Notes: generated by a model not told the origin, from the sequence alone. A DNA stretch of 64,000 nt from Alkalihalobacillus sp. TS-13 (GCF_019720915.1 NZ_JAHKSI010000001.1:2232001-2296000); one strand, 5' to 3'; numbered from the stretch's first letter, positions 44,525-54,708 are shown. A program made the numbers and translations.

Positions 44525-45992
44525 CGCCTTCTATAAGCAAATTGTACAAATCTTTCCGTAAAATTTTATTGGACGCGTTCCTTGGTAATTGTTCGATGAA
44601 CCGCACCGCTTTCGGAACTTTATATCCTGCCAAGTGATCCTTACAGTAATTGATCAGCACTTCACCACAGACCTCTGTACCTTCAGCCAACACCACAAAA
44701 GCTGCCGGTACCTTCCCCCATACCGAGTCGTCGATTCCGATCACTCCAACTTCAGAAACAGCTTCATGTCCGAGCAAACAAGCTTCGATTTCAGCAGGAT
44801 AGATATTTTCACCGCCAGAGACAAACATATCCTTCCGTCGATCCAACACATAAAGGAATCCTTCATCATCAAGATATCCGACATCCCCCGTTGCAAGCCA
44901 ACCGTCCTGGATCTTTTCTGTGTTGATGGCTGGCTTCTTGTAATACCCTTGCGTCACATTCGGACCTTTCACGAAGATCTCACCTTCGCTGTCCCGCTCA
45001 TCATCAGCAGAAGGAACAACCTTCACCTGTGATGGAAACAATGGTTTTCCTGCGGACCCGAGCTTCCGGAAACTGTCTTCTGGTGCCAACGTCACAATTT
45101 GGGAAGCCGATTCGGACAGCCCATATGTCTGAAAAACTGGAATCGCAGTTGCTTCACATCTTTTTAAAAGTGGAAGAGGTGCTGGTCCGCCTCCTAAAAG
45201 CATACAACGGAACTGGCTCGGATAGCTTTTGAAGTTCCCTGAATCGAGCACCTTGCTGAGCATGACACTTACGACGGAGGCAATCGTAACACCGTCTTTT
45301 TGGATCGACTCATTGAACGTGACAGGATCAAACGTACGATGAAGGACCATCGGAATTCCATAGATCACACTTCGCATCACAATCGAAAGCCCGCTCACAT
45401 GGAAAAGCGGAACCGTACACAACCAGCAATCATCTTCACGGATACCGAGGTTGAGCGCAGAGCCTGTTGCACTCCACCAATGATTCCCATATGTCAACAT
45501 AACGCCTTTCGGATGCCCCGTGGTTCCAGAGGTGAAAATGATTGAATGAAGATCGTCCAACCGTATGGTATCGTCCAGATCCTCATCAACTTCTTCCGCT
45601 TCTTCAATATCCATCATCGTAACAATTTGATTGAAACGGAGTTCCTGTGCCTTATCGTGATGCACATCATCGACGATCAACCAATTTACATCCGCATCTT
45701 CAAGCTCATACTCCAGCTCAGAGGGGGACAACCGTTTATTAAGCGGCACGGCAACTACCTGAAGCGAATGGAAGGCATGGATGAGGATGACGGTTTCTGG
45801 ATGATTATCCATCAAAATGCCAACGTGTTGACCTCTGTGCACACCCAACTTCAATAGTTTCCGCGCCATCTTTCCCGCTGCTCTCTGTAATTCACGATAG
45901 CTCCATTTCTTCTTTTCAAAAGTGAGGGCTGTCCGCTCAGGGGTTAAATACGCCCGCTGGTCAAGCCAGTTTTTCATTTCCATCACCGTCAT
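44508..45992 (-). CDS. menE: o-Succinylbenzoyl-CoA synthetase
   Basis: MenE activates o-succinylbenzoate with ATP and CoA. The 494-residue ANL ligase has IIFTSGTTGHPKGV, the motif LATGDVGYLDDEGF and a C-terminal NASNKILRKDL lysine. I chose MTVMEMKNW because GGAG lies eight bases before it. It is separated from menB by 86 bases that include a terminator-like hairpin, unlike the overlaps elsewhere in the operon. Confidence 0.93.
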   Translation of the reverse strand: MTVMEMKNWLDQRAYLTPERTALTFEKKKWSYRELQRAAGKMARKLLKLGVHRGQHVGILMDNHPETVILIHAFHSLQVVAVPLNKRLSPSELEYELEDADVNWLIVDDVHHDKAQELRFNQIVTMMDIEEAEEVDEDLDDTIRLDDLHSIIFTSGTTGHPKGVMLTYGNHWWSATGSALNLGIREDDCWLCTVPLFHVSGLSIVMRSVIYGIPMVLHRTFDPVTFNESIQKDGVTIASVVSVMLSKVLDSGNFKSYPSQFRCMLLGGGPAPLPLLKRCEATAIPVFQTYGLSESASQIVTLAPEDSFRKLGSAGKPLFPSQVKVVPSADDERDSEGEIFVKGPNVTQGYYKKPAINTEKIQDGWLATGDVGYLDDEGFLYVLDRRKDMFVSGGENIYPAEIEACLLGHEAVSEVGVIGIDDSVWGKVPAAFVVLAEGTEVCGEVLINYCKDHLAGYKVPKAVRFIEQLPRNASNKILRKDLYNLLIEGDEYAD

Positions 45993-46037
45993 AGGTACCA
46001 CTCCATCATAAAACTCAAGCTTTGTTATGTAAGGTTG

Positions 46038-46068
46038 AAAAAGGAGCTGACCAAAAAAGTCAGCCCCT
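46038..46068 (-). terminator. Internal terminator between menB and menE
   Basis: GGGGCTGAC and GTCAGCTCC pair around TTTTTTG and are followed by T5 on the minus strand. It could lower menE and menC expression compared with menFDHB. Confidence 0.7.
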
Positions 46069-46078
46069 AACTTATTTA

Positions 46079-46900
46079 TTAAGGGAAACGAGGGAATTGT
46101 TTAAAGTCCGGCTTCCGCTTTTCTTTAAATGAATCGCGTCCTTCTTTCGCTTCATCAGTGGTGTAGTAAAGCAATGTTGCATCTCCGCCTAGTTGTTGCA
46201 ATCCAGCAAGTCCATCTGTATCTGCATTGAAAGAAGCCTTCAAGAAACGGAGTGCTGTCGGTGACTTTTCAAGCATTTCTTCACACCATTGTACTGTTTC
46301 TTCTTCTAATTTTTCAAGAGGCACGACTGTATTGACAAGACCCATCTCTTTCGCTTCTTCAGCATTATATTGACGGCATAAATACCAGATTTCACGCGCT
46401 TTCTTATGTCCGACGATACGTGCAAGATAACCTGCACCATAACCAGCATCGAAGCTTCCAACTTTCGGTCCAGTTTGTCCGAAGATTGCGTTGTCTGCCG
46501 CAATCGTCAAGTCACAAACGACATGAAGGACATGACCGCCCCCGATCGCGTACCCTGAAACCATCGCAACGACCGGCTTCGGAATAACACGGATCAAGCG
46601 TTGTAAATCAAGGACATTCAAACGAGGGATCTGATCATCACCGACATACCCGCCATGGCCACGTACTTTTTGATCTCCTCCGGCACAGAACGCTTTATCC
46701 CCTGCACCTGCAAGGACGATTACACCGATATCAGAATCATCACGCGCATATGCAAATGCATCGATCAATTCATGGACCGTTTTCGGACGGAATGAATTGT
46801 GTACTTCTGGTCGATTGATCGTAATTTTTGCGATTCCATTGTATGTTTCATAGATAATGTCATCATAATTTCTTTCAGCTACCCATTCTACTACTGCCAT
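46079..46900 (-). CDS. menB: 1,4-Dihydroxy-2-naphthoyl-CoA synthase
   Basis: MenB closes the second ring of naphthoquinone from o-succinylbenzoyl-CoA. This 273-residue crotonase-fold enzyme has [34 protein letters not shown] and [16 protein letters not shown], all typical of MenB. The start [14 protein letters not shown] has an AAAGGAT site. It begins one base after the menH stop. Confidence 0.96.
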   Translation of the reverse strand: MAVVEWVAERNYDDIIYETYNGIAKITINRPEVHNSFRPKTVHELIDAFAYARDDSDIGVIVLAGAGDKAFCAGGDQKVRGHGGYVGDDQIPRLNVLDLQRLIRVIPKPVVAMVSGYAIGGGHVLHVVCDLTIAADNAIFGQTGPKVGSFDAGYGAGYLARIVGHKKAREIWYLCRQYNAEEAKEMGLVNTVVPLEKLEEETVQWCEEMLEKSPTALRFLKASFNADTDGLAGLQQLGGDATLLYYTTDEAKEGRDSFKEKRKPDFKQFPRFP

Positions 46901-46901
46901 G

Positions 46902-47723
46902 CTAAACATCCTTTCTATTATGTAGTTCGTCTTCTACTATTTTAGCAAATTGTGCAGGCTGCTCAAGGTGGGTGGTATGGCCCGCCTCTTCCACAACTAC
47001 CATTTTACCATTCGGAAGCTTTTGCATCATGTCTTCTGCAATCCTGTAAAACTTCTGATCAAGTGCTCCAACGATCAGAGTGGTCGGGATAGTAAAATCA
47101 GAGAGCCTGTCCCACCATGATCGCTGCACGCCTGTCCCCATTCCACGCAAACTATTCGCCAATCCAACCTCTGAATTGTGGAGGCGTTTCTCACGCAGAG
47201 CCTTCCGCTCACTTTCTGACAATTGATCCTTCTGGGTACTGAACAGCGAAATCGCTTCCCAGAAATCAACAAAAGTACGGATACCATCCTTTTCAATTCG
47301 TTTGGCAAGACGTTCATCATTATGCCTTCGAGCATTTCTTTCTTCTGCCGTCTGCAACCCAGGGGAACTGCTTTCCAACACCAGATGCTTCACCCGGCGC
47401 GGGTACATCATCGCGAATGAAAGTGCAACTCTTCCACCTAGAGAATACCCTAAAACGTAGGCGCTTTCAATCTTCAAGTCTGCCATGATCTGATCCAATG
47501 CTCCCGCCGTCTCTTCCATTGAGTATTGTTCGATGTCTTCAGGATGATCCGTATTACCATGCCCGATCAGGTCCACCATAATCAGCTTGAAATCGTCTCC
47601 CCATTCCTTTTTAAGAGGACACCAATCCACACCTGAACCGGTAAAACCGTGAAGAAGGAGCAACGGTTCCCCTTCTCCGGCTGTTTCCACATGGTATCGG
47701 ATCCCGTTCACATCAATTTTCAT
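46902..47723 (-). CDS. menH: SHCHC synthase (YtxM type)
   Basis: MenH eliminates pyruvate from SEPHCHC to give SHCHC. The 273-residue alpha/beta hydrolase-fold protein has [13 protein letters not shown], nucleophile [10 protein letters not shown] and histidine in [10 protein letters not shown]. The start MKIDVNG overlaps the menD end by 11 bases, with GGGCGGAT as a weak site. Position between menD and menB supports the call. Confidence 0.92.
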   Translation of the reverse strand: MKIDVNGIRYHVETAGEGEPLLLLHGFTGSGVDWCPLKKEWGDDFKLIMVDLIGHGNTDHPEDIEQYSMEETAGALDQIMADLKIESAYVLGYSLGGRVALSFAMMYPRRVKHLVLESSSPGLQTAEERNARRHNDERLAKRIEKDGIRTFVDFWEAISLFSTQKDQLSESERKALREKRLHNSEVGLANSLRGMGTGVQRSWWDRLSDFTIPTTLIVGALDQKFYRIAEDMMQKLPNGKMVVVEEAGHTTHLEQPAQFAKIVEDELHNRKDV

Positions 47724-49461
47724 CGATATCCGCCCACTTTTCAATTGCTTCACTTACATTTTTCCAATATTCCCTGTGCAGCTGAACATTTTGTCCACGC
47801 TCAGTTTGAAGTTCAATAACGTCCAATCCACCTGACTCAAAACTCATCGAACACGCTTCATCAAACGCACCCCAGCTTTCGACAAGCTGGTAGTTCCCGC
47901 CATATGTTCTTGTCGCATCACGGAACGAAATCCCTGTCGGAGTGCCGAACAAGTCTTCAAAATGATCAGGATGTTCTGCCTGTGGCAAGAAGGAAAAAAT
48001 CCCCCCGCCACTATTGTTGACCAATATGATGGTCATGTTGAGCTTATGGAGTTTGGAAGCAAGCAGCCCGTTCATATCATGGTAAAAAGAAAGGTCTCCG
48101 ATCACAAGGACAGTCCTTCGGCCGGTAGCCGCCACACCAAATGCCGTCGAGATGACACCGTCAATCCCGTTCGCGCCACGATTAGCGAGAGCTTCGATTT
48201 CTTTATCCGTTTTACCAAAAAAGCTATCCAAGTCCCTGATCGGCATACTGTTTCCGACAAAAAGAGCTGTCCCATCAGGCAAGAGCCGATTGAGTTCTGA
48301 AAAAACCTTTCCTTCAAACAGTTGATCTGTTTCCACAAATGCGTCTCTCTCCCGCATGGCAAGCTCATTTACAGCCTTCCATCTATCCTTCCAGTGAGAT
48401 GGTTTACGGTTTTCGATTCTAGAAGTGATTTGACGGGAAAACTGTGCAGGTTCTGCATAAATCATCCTGCCCCCCGAGTGTGTCGGGTCACGCCAACCTT
48501 CCCCTTCATCAATTGTCCAGTATGTACAGTCCTTGTGTTTCTGGACATACTGCAGGTAGGATTTTGAAACTGGCATCGCCCCGAATCGAATGATCACATC
48601 CGGAGTCCATTCTCGGACGATTTCACTTTTCAAGATCGCGTCATAGTTCTCGATGATCGTGTCTTTGGCATGAGATCCGCTCCGTAAAGGCGACAATGGG
48701 TCTGCTAAAACCGGGAACTTGAGAACAGCAGCCAATTCTTTTATCGAGGAAATAGCGGCTTCGTACTGTCCCGGTCCGCAAACGATCAACCCATTATCAA
48801 ATTCCTTCAATTGATCGATCAAGATATCATAATCACCATCCGATAAATCGCGTATCCCAGTGGTGAAGGATAAATAGGAAGGGTCCTTTTTCCCTGCATC
48901 AAATGCTTGTTCATGCTGATAATTCGGAACGAGCGGCTCACGGAATGGAAAATTCAAATGGACCGGTCCTCTTTTTTCATTCATAGCGATCGCTGCTGAA
49001 CGTGCAGCCTTCGTACGGACATATTGGATCAGCTTCGGATCGTTGTCAGGAAGTGCCATCTCATGGAACCATTTCACATATTTTCCGAACATACCAATCT
49101 GATCAATCGCTTGAGGAGCTCCTACATCTCTCAATTCATGCGGACGATCAGCAGTCAATACCAATAATGGAACATGCGACTCATACGCTTCCACAATCGC
49201 AGGATAATAGTTTGCCGCAGCAGTTCCTGACGTACAGACAAGCGCTACAGGCTTCTTTTCCACTTTTGCGATACCGAGGGCAAAAAAAGCTGCTGAGCGC
49301 TCATCCACGCTCAGCCAAACTTTTATATCTGGATGCTGTGCAAACATGAGCGCCAGCGGTGTGGAGCGTGATCCAGGACTGATGACAACATCCCGGACCT
49401 CCACTCTGTTTAATTCATCTACAAAAGCTCCAACATAAGCTGTCAACGAATCTAATGTCAT
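47713..49461 (-). CDS. menD: SEPHCHC synthase (thiamine diphosphate enzyme)
   Basis: MenD condenses isochorismate with 2-oxoglutarate using thiamine diphosphate. In this 582-residue protein the N-terminal block is DVVISPGSRSTPLALMFA, with GTAAANYYPAIVEA near the active site, and the ThDP-binding GDLSFYHDMNGLL to NNSGGGIF region lies near the C-terminus. It overlaps menF by four bases and menH by 11. Confidence 0.96.
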   Translation of the reverse strand: MTLDSLTAYVGAFVDELNRVEVRDVVISPGSRSTPLALMFAQHPDIKVWLSVDERSAAFFALGIAKVEKKPVALVCTSGTAAANYYPAIVEAYESHVPLLVLTADRPHELRDVGAPQAIDQIGMFGKYVKWFHEMALPDNDPKLIQYVRTKAARSAAIAMNEKRGPVHLNFPFREPLVPNYQHEQAFDAGKKDPSYLSFTTGIRDLSDGDYDILIDQLKEFDNGLIVCGPGQYEAAISSIKELAAVLKFPVLADPLSPLRSGSHAKDTIIENYDAILKSEIVREWTPDVIIRFGAMPVSKSYLQYVQKHKDCTYWTIDEGEGWRDPTHSGGRMIYAEPAQFSRQITSRIENRKPSHWKDRWKAVNELAMRERDAFVETDQLFEGKVFSELNRLLPDGTALFVGNSMPIRDLDSFFGKTDKEIEALANRGANGIDGVISTAFGVAATGRRTVLVIGDLSFYHDMNGLLASKLHKLNMTIILVNNSGGGIFSFLPQAEHPDHFEDLFGTPTGISFRDATRTYGGNYQLVESWGAFDEACSMSFESGGLDVIELQTERGQNVQLHREYWKNVSEAIEKWADIDEN

Positions 49462-50861
49462 GCAGTGGATCCTCCTAGTGCTGTTAGCATCGGCTTGAGT
49501 TTGATGAGTGTTTCTTCATACTCACTCTCTGGATCGGAATCACCGACGATCCCGCATCCCGCAAACAATGATGCGTAATTATCCGAAATCAAACCAGAGC
49601 GAATTGCAACCGCGAATTCGCCTTGATCAAAATGGTCGATCCACCCAATCGGTGCAGAATACCAACCACGGTCGAGCCGTTCCTGCTCCCGGATGATTTC
49701 CACCGAACGAAGCTGAGGCAGCCCCCCTAATGCTGGAGTCGGATGCAAACGACCTACAACATCGAGAAAAGGGATATCCGTCGCTTTTTTGACTTCTACC
49801 GGTGTAAATAAATGCTGGATGTCACGTCCTTTATACAGGGAAGGTTGATCAGGGACATTCACTGAACCCGCAACCTCTTCCAATGCGCCACGGATCATCT
49901 GTACCACATAATCGTGTTCTTCACGATTTTTATCATCTGAAAGAAGCTCTTTACCTAAACGCTCATCTTCTTCATGATGAGTCCCCCGCTTGATCGATCC
50001 TGCCAAACAAGTCGATAACAGCTTATCCTCCTGTTTTCTGACAAGGCGTTCAGGGGAAGCTCCAACGAAACATTTATGTCCACGCTCAAAAGCGAAAATG
50101 AAGCTGTTCGGCTGTTGATCCCTTAGATTGATAAGCGTCTCGAAAGCTGAGATTTCAGAGTCTGACTGTGCGATGACTTCCCTTGCTAATACCACTTTAT
50201 CGACTTGGCCCTCATTGATCATGGAAGTGGTTTTGACGACCGTTTCCTTCCATTGTTCCGGATCAATTTCAGTCAAACTCAAGCATCGGTTTACTGTTTG
50301 GTCCAACGCGCATTTCTTCAACAGCTCAGCATTTTCACGAACACCCTTTTCAAAAAGTGTTTGAATATCCGAGTCAGCACTTACGAGCAGATTGGTGGTT
50401 AAATACGCATTATCATCGATTAGCGAGAACATATGAACTGGCAGCACGAAGCTTGCATCTGCATAATTGGTCCATAACGGAGTCTTATCCTTAAGCGTAT
50501 CAAATGAAAAGCCCCCCAAAAGCATCGGACCTGTACCATAAACATAGGTGGTGTCATAATCATCAAGCTGATGATCGACAATCTCCTTCCACTGTTTTTT
50601 GATTTCTGAAAAACGATCCTCTCCATCCACATCCAATCGAAGTGCCTCACCGATTCCGACAAGGCTCAATTTACCATTTGAATCGGACCAGAAGGATCGT
50701 TCACCTTTATATAATGAACTGCCATTTTTAAAAACGACGAGCGGGTCAATCGTATCAACCTGAATTCTATGACTGACAAGAATTTTATTTCGAGTCATCT
50801 GTGCTTTTTGTTTGGCACGCTCCAACCTCTCGAGCAATTCATGTTGTTTAACAACTGCCAT
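49458..50861 (-). CDS. menF: Isochorismate synthase
   Basis: MenF converts chorismate to isochorismate, the first committed step of menaquinone synthesis. This 467-residue chorismate-binding enzyme has FAFERGHKCFVGASPERLV, TCLAGSIKRG, HPTPALGGLP and FAGCGIVGDSDPESE. The ATG after GGAGGGG was chosen over a longer frame. A likely promoter lies about 30 bases upstream, making it the first gene of menFDHBEC. Confidence 0.95.
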   Translation of the reverse strand: MAVVKQHELLERLERAKQKAQMTRNKILVSHRIQVDTIDPLVVFKNGSSLYKGERSFWSDSNGKLSLVGIGEALRLDVDGEDRFSEIKKQWKEIVDHQLDDYDTTYVYGTGPMLLGGFSFDTLKDKTPLWTNYADASFVLPVHMFSLIDDNAYLTTNLLVSADSDIQTLFEKGVRENAELLKKCALDQTVNRCLSLTEIDPEQWKETVVKTTSMINEGQVDKVVLAREVIAQSDSEISAFETLINLRDQQPNSFIFAFERGHKCFVGASPERLVRKQEDKLLSTCLAGSIKRGTHHEEDERLGKELLSDDKNREEHDYVVQMIRGALEEVAGSVNVPDQPSLYKGRDIQHLFTPVEVKKATDIPFLDVVGRLHPTPALGGLPQLRSVEIIREQERLDRGWYSAPIGWIDHFDQGEFAVAIRSGLISDNYASLFAGCGIVGDSDPESEYEETLIKLKPMLTALGGSTA

Positions 50862-50892
50862 GACATTCCCCTCCAACATCCTCTGACGTCTA

Positions 50893-50921
50893 TATCTATC
50901 TAAAAGTCCTAATGTTGACAA
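50893..50921 (-). promoter_or_regulatory. Possible men operon promoter
   Basis: TTGTCA and TAGATA are separated by 17 bases, ending about 30 bases before the menF start. Confidence 0.45.
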
Positions 50922-50934
50922 GAAAAATTGTTAA

Positions 50935-51060
50935 AGCGAATTCATGGCACTTCTGCGGAAAAGGTGGGCCGTACAGCCCCCTGGAGTGAGTAGACTAGCG
51001 GACCACCCGCGGGAAAGAAGTGAACTTCGCAAAAACAACTTATTTAGAATAACGTCTTAT
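50935..51060. repeat. Diverged relative of the mosaic element
   Basis: CACCCGCGGGAAAGAAGTGA and TTCGCAAAAACAAC resemble element ends, whereas the interior (GGGCCGTACAGCCCCCTGGA) differs. It lies between the divergent menF and menA genes. No gene. Confidence 0.4.
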
Positions 51061-51163
51061 AAAAATGATTTGAATTAGCCTGTTGATATTCCGATACTAT
51101 TATATAGGAAAAAGGCTTGTTTTTCCATTGTACACGATTCACAACTGTTTCCAGCTAATGTTG

Positions 51164-51192
51164 TTGACACCCATACTGTCATTGCATACACT
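51164..51192 (+). promoter_or_regulatory. menA promoter
   Basis: TTGACA and TACACT are separated by 17 bases, about 70 bases before menA. Confidence 0.55.
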
Positions 51193-51260
51193 TAAAATGG
51201 TTAAAAATACGGTTAGAACCGCTATTAAGCGTTCTTAAAGATAAAGGTGAACGAATCATT

Positions 51261-52211
51261 ATGGAACAATACTTTACAGATCCATCCAACCAAAAAGAAA
51301 TGCCGAAAAACATCGAATCCAAGTGGAAAATCTGGTATCGCCAGCTCCGGCCACACACGCTGACTGCGTCATTCATCCCTGTATTTATCGGTGCGGCTCT
51401 CGCTAATTTCTACACAACTTTAAACTGGTTACTGCTTATTGCAATGCTGGTCGCATCGATGTTGATTCAGGCCGCTACTAATCTATTCAACGAATATTAT
51501 GATTTTAAACGTGGTCTCGACACATCAGACTCTGTTGGAATTGGCGGTGGTATCGTCCGCGATGGGATCTCACCGAAGACCGTCCTGAATGTGGGGCTTG
51601 CTTTCTTCCTTCTTGCCATTTTGCTTGGAGTCTATATCAGTGCAACAACCTCATGGTGGATCGCCGTTATCGGTTCAGTATCGATGGCTGCAGGTTATTT
51701 CTATACAGGAGGTCCATACCCGATCGCTTATACGCCGCTTGGTGAAGTGATTGCAGGATTTTTCATGGGATTTGTCATCATCCTGATCTCATTTTATATT
51801 CAGACTGGATTTATCACGGCGAATAGCATGCTGATTTCCATCCCAATCTCCATTCTGATCGGTGCGATCCTCATGGCGAACAACATCCGCGATCTAGAAG
51901 GAGATAAAGAAAAAGGAAGAAAAACATTAGCAATTTTACTTGGACATAAAAGAGCGGTCCAATTTCTCGGCGGGATGTTCGCCTTTTCATTCGCCTGGAT
52001 CCTGACGATGATTTTCATCGGACAAGCCTCTTTCTGGCTATTGATCGTCCTTGTCAGTATTCCGAAGGCGATCAATGCCGTCAAGCTGTTCCATGGGGAA
52101 CGCGAACCATCAAAAATGATGCCAGCGATGATTGCGACAGCACAAACGAACACAGTATTCGGCTTTGCATTGACTGTCGGTCTGATCGTAAGCTATCTTC
52201 TCCAATTTTAA
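51261..52211 (+). CDS. menA: 1,4-Dihydroxy-2-naphthoate polyprenyltransferase
   Basis: MenA attaches the prenyl chain to 1,4-dihydroxy-2-naphthoate in the membrane, giving demethylmenaquinone. The 316-residue UbiA-superfamily protein has about nine helices, the first Asp-rich motif NLFNEYYDFKRGLDTSD and the second NNIRDLEGDKEKGRKT. It diverges from menF. The next gene encodes the thioesterase expected to supply its substrate. Confidence 0.95.
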   Translation: MEQYFTDPSNQKEMPKNIESKWKIWYRQLRPHTLTASFIPVFIGAALANFYTTLNWLLLIAMLVASMLIQAATNLFNEYYDFKRGLDTSDSVGIGGGIVRDGISPKTVLNVGLAFFLLAILLGVYISATTSWWIAVIGSVSMAAGYFYTGGPYPIAYTPLGEVIAGFFMGFVIILISFYIQTGFITANSMLISIPISILIGAILMANNIRDLEGDKEKGRKTLAILLGHKRAVQFLGGMFAFSFAWILTMIFIGQASFWLLIVLVSIPKAINAVKLFHGEREPSKMMPAMIATAQTNTVFGFALTVGLIVSYLLQF

Positions 52212-52213
52212 AA

Positions 52214-52338
52214 TTAGCCCGGCTGACTTACAAGTGTCTGAGTCTCTCCGTATTTAACAACATTTTAGAAAAAGCGTGTTTTGATACAAAGTGTTGTGTT
52301 GGAGGTGTCTGACACTTTTCTTTTTGGCAGCCGTCAGT
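52214..52338. repeat. Hairpin element (GTGTCTGA family), third copy
   Basis: AAGTGTCTGAGTCTCTCCGT and TGTTGTGTTGGAGGTGTCTG pair as in the 17.6 kb copy. It occupies nearly the whole menA to thioesterase gap. Confidence 0.7.
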
Positions 52339-52351
52339 AAAGAGGTGCTGT

Positions 52352-52738
52352 ATGGACTTATCTAAAACACTTGTAAATGCACTAGGAATGGAAGTAATCG
52401 AGGCAACTAAGGATTGTGTAAAAATTACGATGCCCGTCGATGAACGAACGAAACAACCGATGGGATTTTTACATGGCGGGGCATCTGTGGCGCTTGCAGA
52501 AACCGCCGCCAGCATCGGTGGGGCATTGAATGTCAATCTGGAAACGCACAATGTTTTTGGCATTGAAATTAATGCCAATCATATCAAAAGCAAGCGTGAG
52601 GGCTTCGTTACAGGCACCGCACTTCCCGTTCATAAAGGCCGAACGACGATGGTCTGGGAAATCAAAGTGACTGATGAAAATGAAGAGTTGATCTGTATAT
52701 CCCGGTGTACAATCGGCGTTGTGGAGATGAAGAAATGA
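52352..52738 (+). CDS. Hotdog thioesterase, probable DHNA-CoA thioesterase (MenI-like)
   Basis: This 128-residue PaaI/YuxO-type hotdog thioesterase has PMGFLHGGASVALAETAASIG, including the HGG motif and catalytic glutamate, and VTGTALPVHKGRTTMVWEIK. B. subtilis YuxO belongs to the families with DHNA-CoA hydrolase activity. Location right after menA, on the same strand, supports hydrolysis of DHNA-CoA between MenB and MenA. The role is inferred from context. Confidence 0.82.
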   Translation: MDLSKTLVNALGMEVIEATKDCVKITMPVDERTKQPMGFLHGGASVALAETAASIGGALNVNLETHNVFGIEINANHIKSKREGFVTGTALPVHKGRTTMVWEIKVTDENEELICISRCTIGVVEMKK

Positions 52739-52765
52739 TCCTGATCGGATAACACCCTTCAGATC

Positions 52766-52885
52766 TGTTTTGTAGATAATTTCTGATTTTTGTAGATAAA
52801 ACTTCGTTTTTGTAGGTAATTTTTGGTTTTTGTAGATATTTTCTGATTTTTGTTGGTTGACACCCAATTTTTGTAGATAATCCCG
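52766..52885. repeat. 20-bp period TTTTGTAG array, locus 3 (6 units)
   Basis: The cores begin at 52768, 52788, 52808, 52828, 52848 (TTTTGTTG) and 52869, four steps of 20 bp and one of 21. A representative unit is TTTTGTAGATAATTTCTGAT. Confidence 0.85.
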
Positions 52886-52949
52886 TTGAATAGTCATGTT
52901 CATAACACTTTTCTTGCTAAACATTTACAGCTTAAAATAAGACTTTGAT

Positions 52950-53310
52950 ATACTTTATTGTTGATTTTTGCGATATTCACTCCCTTTCGGCGGGCAAACG
53001 AAAAGCGGAAGCGACCCGGTTAGGCACGTAGGTCACTGGAAAACGGACGAGGAGGCTCGAACCAAACAAAGACTTGGTTCTGCGTGGGCTAACTCATAAG
53101 GATGTCAATCAATGTGTGGCCGCCGAAAGGAAGTTTGAAGTGATGCAAGTGCCTGGTCGCTGAGCTAGACATCACTTCCCTGTATTAACCCACTTCCGCC
53201 AGCCTCCTCACTTGGACAGGACATGCTGGCTTCGACGTTCACTACTGTAAGGTCTCGCTTTTCCCGCAGGAGTGTCGCAAATTACGCTTCAATCAAACTT
53301 AGTTAAAAAA
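52950..53310 (+). repeat. Mosaic intergenic element, long copy
   Basis: It is the same subtype as the copy at 21.3 kb, starting TTGTTGATTTTTGCGATATTC and ending GTCGCAAATTACGCTTCAAT. It has AACCAAACAAAGACTTGGTT and CACTTCCCTGTATTAACCC. No gene. Confidence 0.75.
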
Positions 53311-53313
53311 ATG

Positions 53314-53343
53314 AAGGAACTGCCTCAAGGCAGTTCCTTTTTC
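53314..53343. terminator. Terminator of the ABC operon
   Basis: AAGGAACTGCC and GGCAGTTCCTT pair around TCAA with T or A runs on both sides. Confidence 0.85.
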
Positions 53344-53346
53344 GAA

Positions 53347-54708
53347 TTAAACTTCCCTTCTCATCGCTTTCAACACGTCTACTTTCGTAGCTCGTTTTGC
53401 TGGTCTATGCCCAGAGATGATTGTCACGATCAGACAGATGCTCACACAGATCAATGGTAGTATCCATGGGATATGTGAAAATTTGAAATCCCCAGGAATC
53501 GGTTCACCAAACGCATTACTTAATATAATCGGCAACGCCCAATTGACTACAAATGTGATCAAATAGGCGACAATCGTTCCAAATAAAGCTCCAAGAAGAC
53601 CGATATAACTGCTTTCAATCAAAAAGATCCGCTTGATCGTCGATGGATTAGCACCAATCGCCTTCATGATGCCAATATCAGGTGCCCTTTCTGTGACAGC
53701 CATCGTCATCGTATTGTAAATACCGATCGAGGCAATAAGGATCGCAATTGTTCCGATGAATATCAATCCGCTCTTCACAATTAAGAAGACCAAATTGATT
53801 TGTTCCATTTCATTTACCACTGAATAAGTGAAATAGTTCTTCTCTTTCAGTTCTTCAGAAATCGCTTTTACGTTTTCAGTATCATCCGCAAAGATGGCCA
53901 CCTGGTTATAAACTCTTTCTTCCCTATTTTCTAATGAAGGTCTATGTTCTTCAGGTATGTCAGGAGTAACTACCATTCCATTTGGCGTACCTGTGAACGC
54001 TTCGATATCTGCTAAAACTTTTTCCGATATGAATACGTTCTGATCTCGCATCCATTCTCTTGTCGGCTTTTTCCCAACGCCTACAACCTTAAGTTGGAAT
54101 ATCTTGCTCTTTTCTTCCCCATCTTCATATTTCATGACCTTCATGTCCAAAGTCTTACCTATAAGTTCACCATCGTATGCATTGCCTTCTTTTACGGTTC
54201 CATCTTCATTAAGTGGAGGAGGTTCTTCCCCATTCCACTTCGCTAAACTGTTTGCAAAGTCATAGCCGATCACCACTTCATCGTCTGATTCAGGCAATCT
54301 ACCCTCTGAAAGTTCAAATCCCGCCTTTGTTTCCGATGGATAATCCACAACAACAGGTGTGCCCTCTGTACGATATTCTCCCAGGCGAAAATCACCTTGT
54401 TGTTCAACCTGCTGTCTTCTTGTTACTGTTTTTACATGATCCACGGATTCGAAATAGTCGATGTCCTCCATCGTAATTCCATTAATTCCTTCTTCTCCAT
54501 TCATTTCTTTTCCATGGACCTGGATTTCAGTCATCAACCGATCTTGTGTAATTTCCTCCACGATTGATTTTTGCAGACCAAAACCGACTGATGCCAGGAC
54601 GATCAAGAACGCGCAACCCATGGCGGTAGCAAGAACCGTCATGAATATACGTGTTTTGTTCTTCTTCATATTTTTACGGACGAATTGAAACTGATCTTTG
54701 AACCTCAT
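53347..54708 (-). CDS. MacB/FtsX-type ABC transporter permease
   Basis: This 453-residue permease has one N-terminal helix (IFMTVLATAMGCAFLIVLASV), a large extracytoplasmic MacB-type domain of about 260 residues, and three C-terminal helices with the FtsX pattern IGIYNTMTMAVTERAPDIGI. Such systems couple ATP hydrolysis to periplasmic or surface work (peptide efflux, lipoproteins, antibiotic sensing); B. subtilis YtrF is similar. It overlaps the ATPase gene by four bases. The substrate is unknown. Confidence 0.87.
   Translation of the reverse strand: MRFKDQFQFVRKNMKKNKTRIFMTVLATAMGCAFLIVLASVGFGLQKSIVEEITQDRLMTEIQVHGKEMNGEEGINGITMEDIDYFESVDHVKTVTRRQQVEQQGDFRLGEYRTEGTPVVVDYPSETKAGFELSEGRLPESDDEVVIGYDFANSLAKWNGEEPPPLNEDGTVKEGNAYDGELIGKTLDMKVMKYEDGEEKSKIFQLKVVGVGKKPTREWMRDQNVFISEKVLADIEAFTGTPNGMVVTPDIPEEHRPSLENREERVYNQVAIFADDTENVKAISEELKEKNYFTYSVVNEMEQINLVFLIVKSGLIFIGTIAILIASIGIYNTMTMAVTERAPDIGIMKAIGANPSTIKRIFLIESSYIGLLGALFGTIVAYLITFVVNWALPIILSNAFGEPIPGDFKFSHIPWILPLICVSICLIVTIISGHRPAKRATKVDVLKAMRREV

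Noticed and set aside
52469-52924. 151-codon minus-strand ORF opposite the MenI-like gene
   Set aside because: It is a shadow of the thioesterase gene and of the 20-bp array; its lysine- and tyrosine-rich repeats come from the TTTTTGTAGAT units read backwards.
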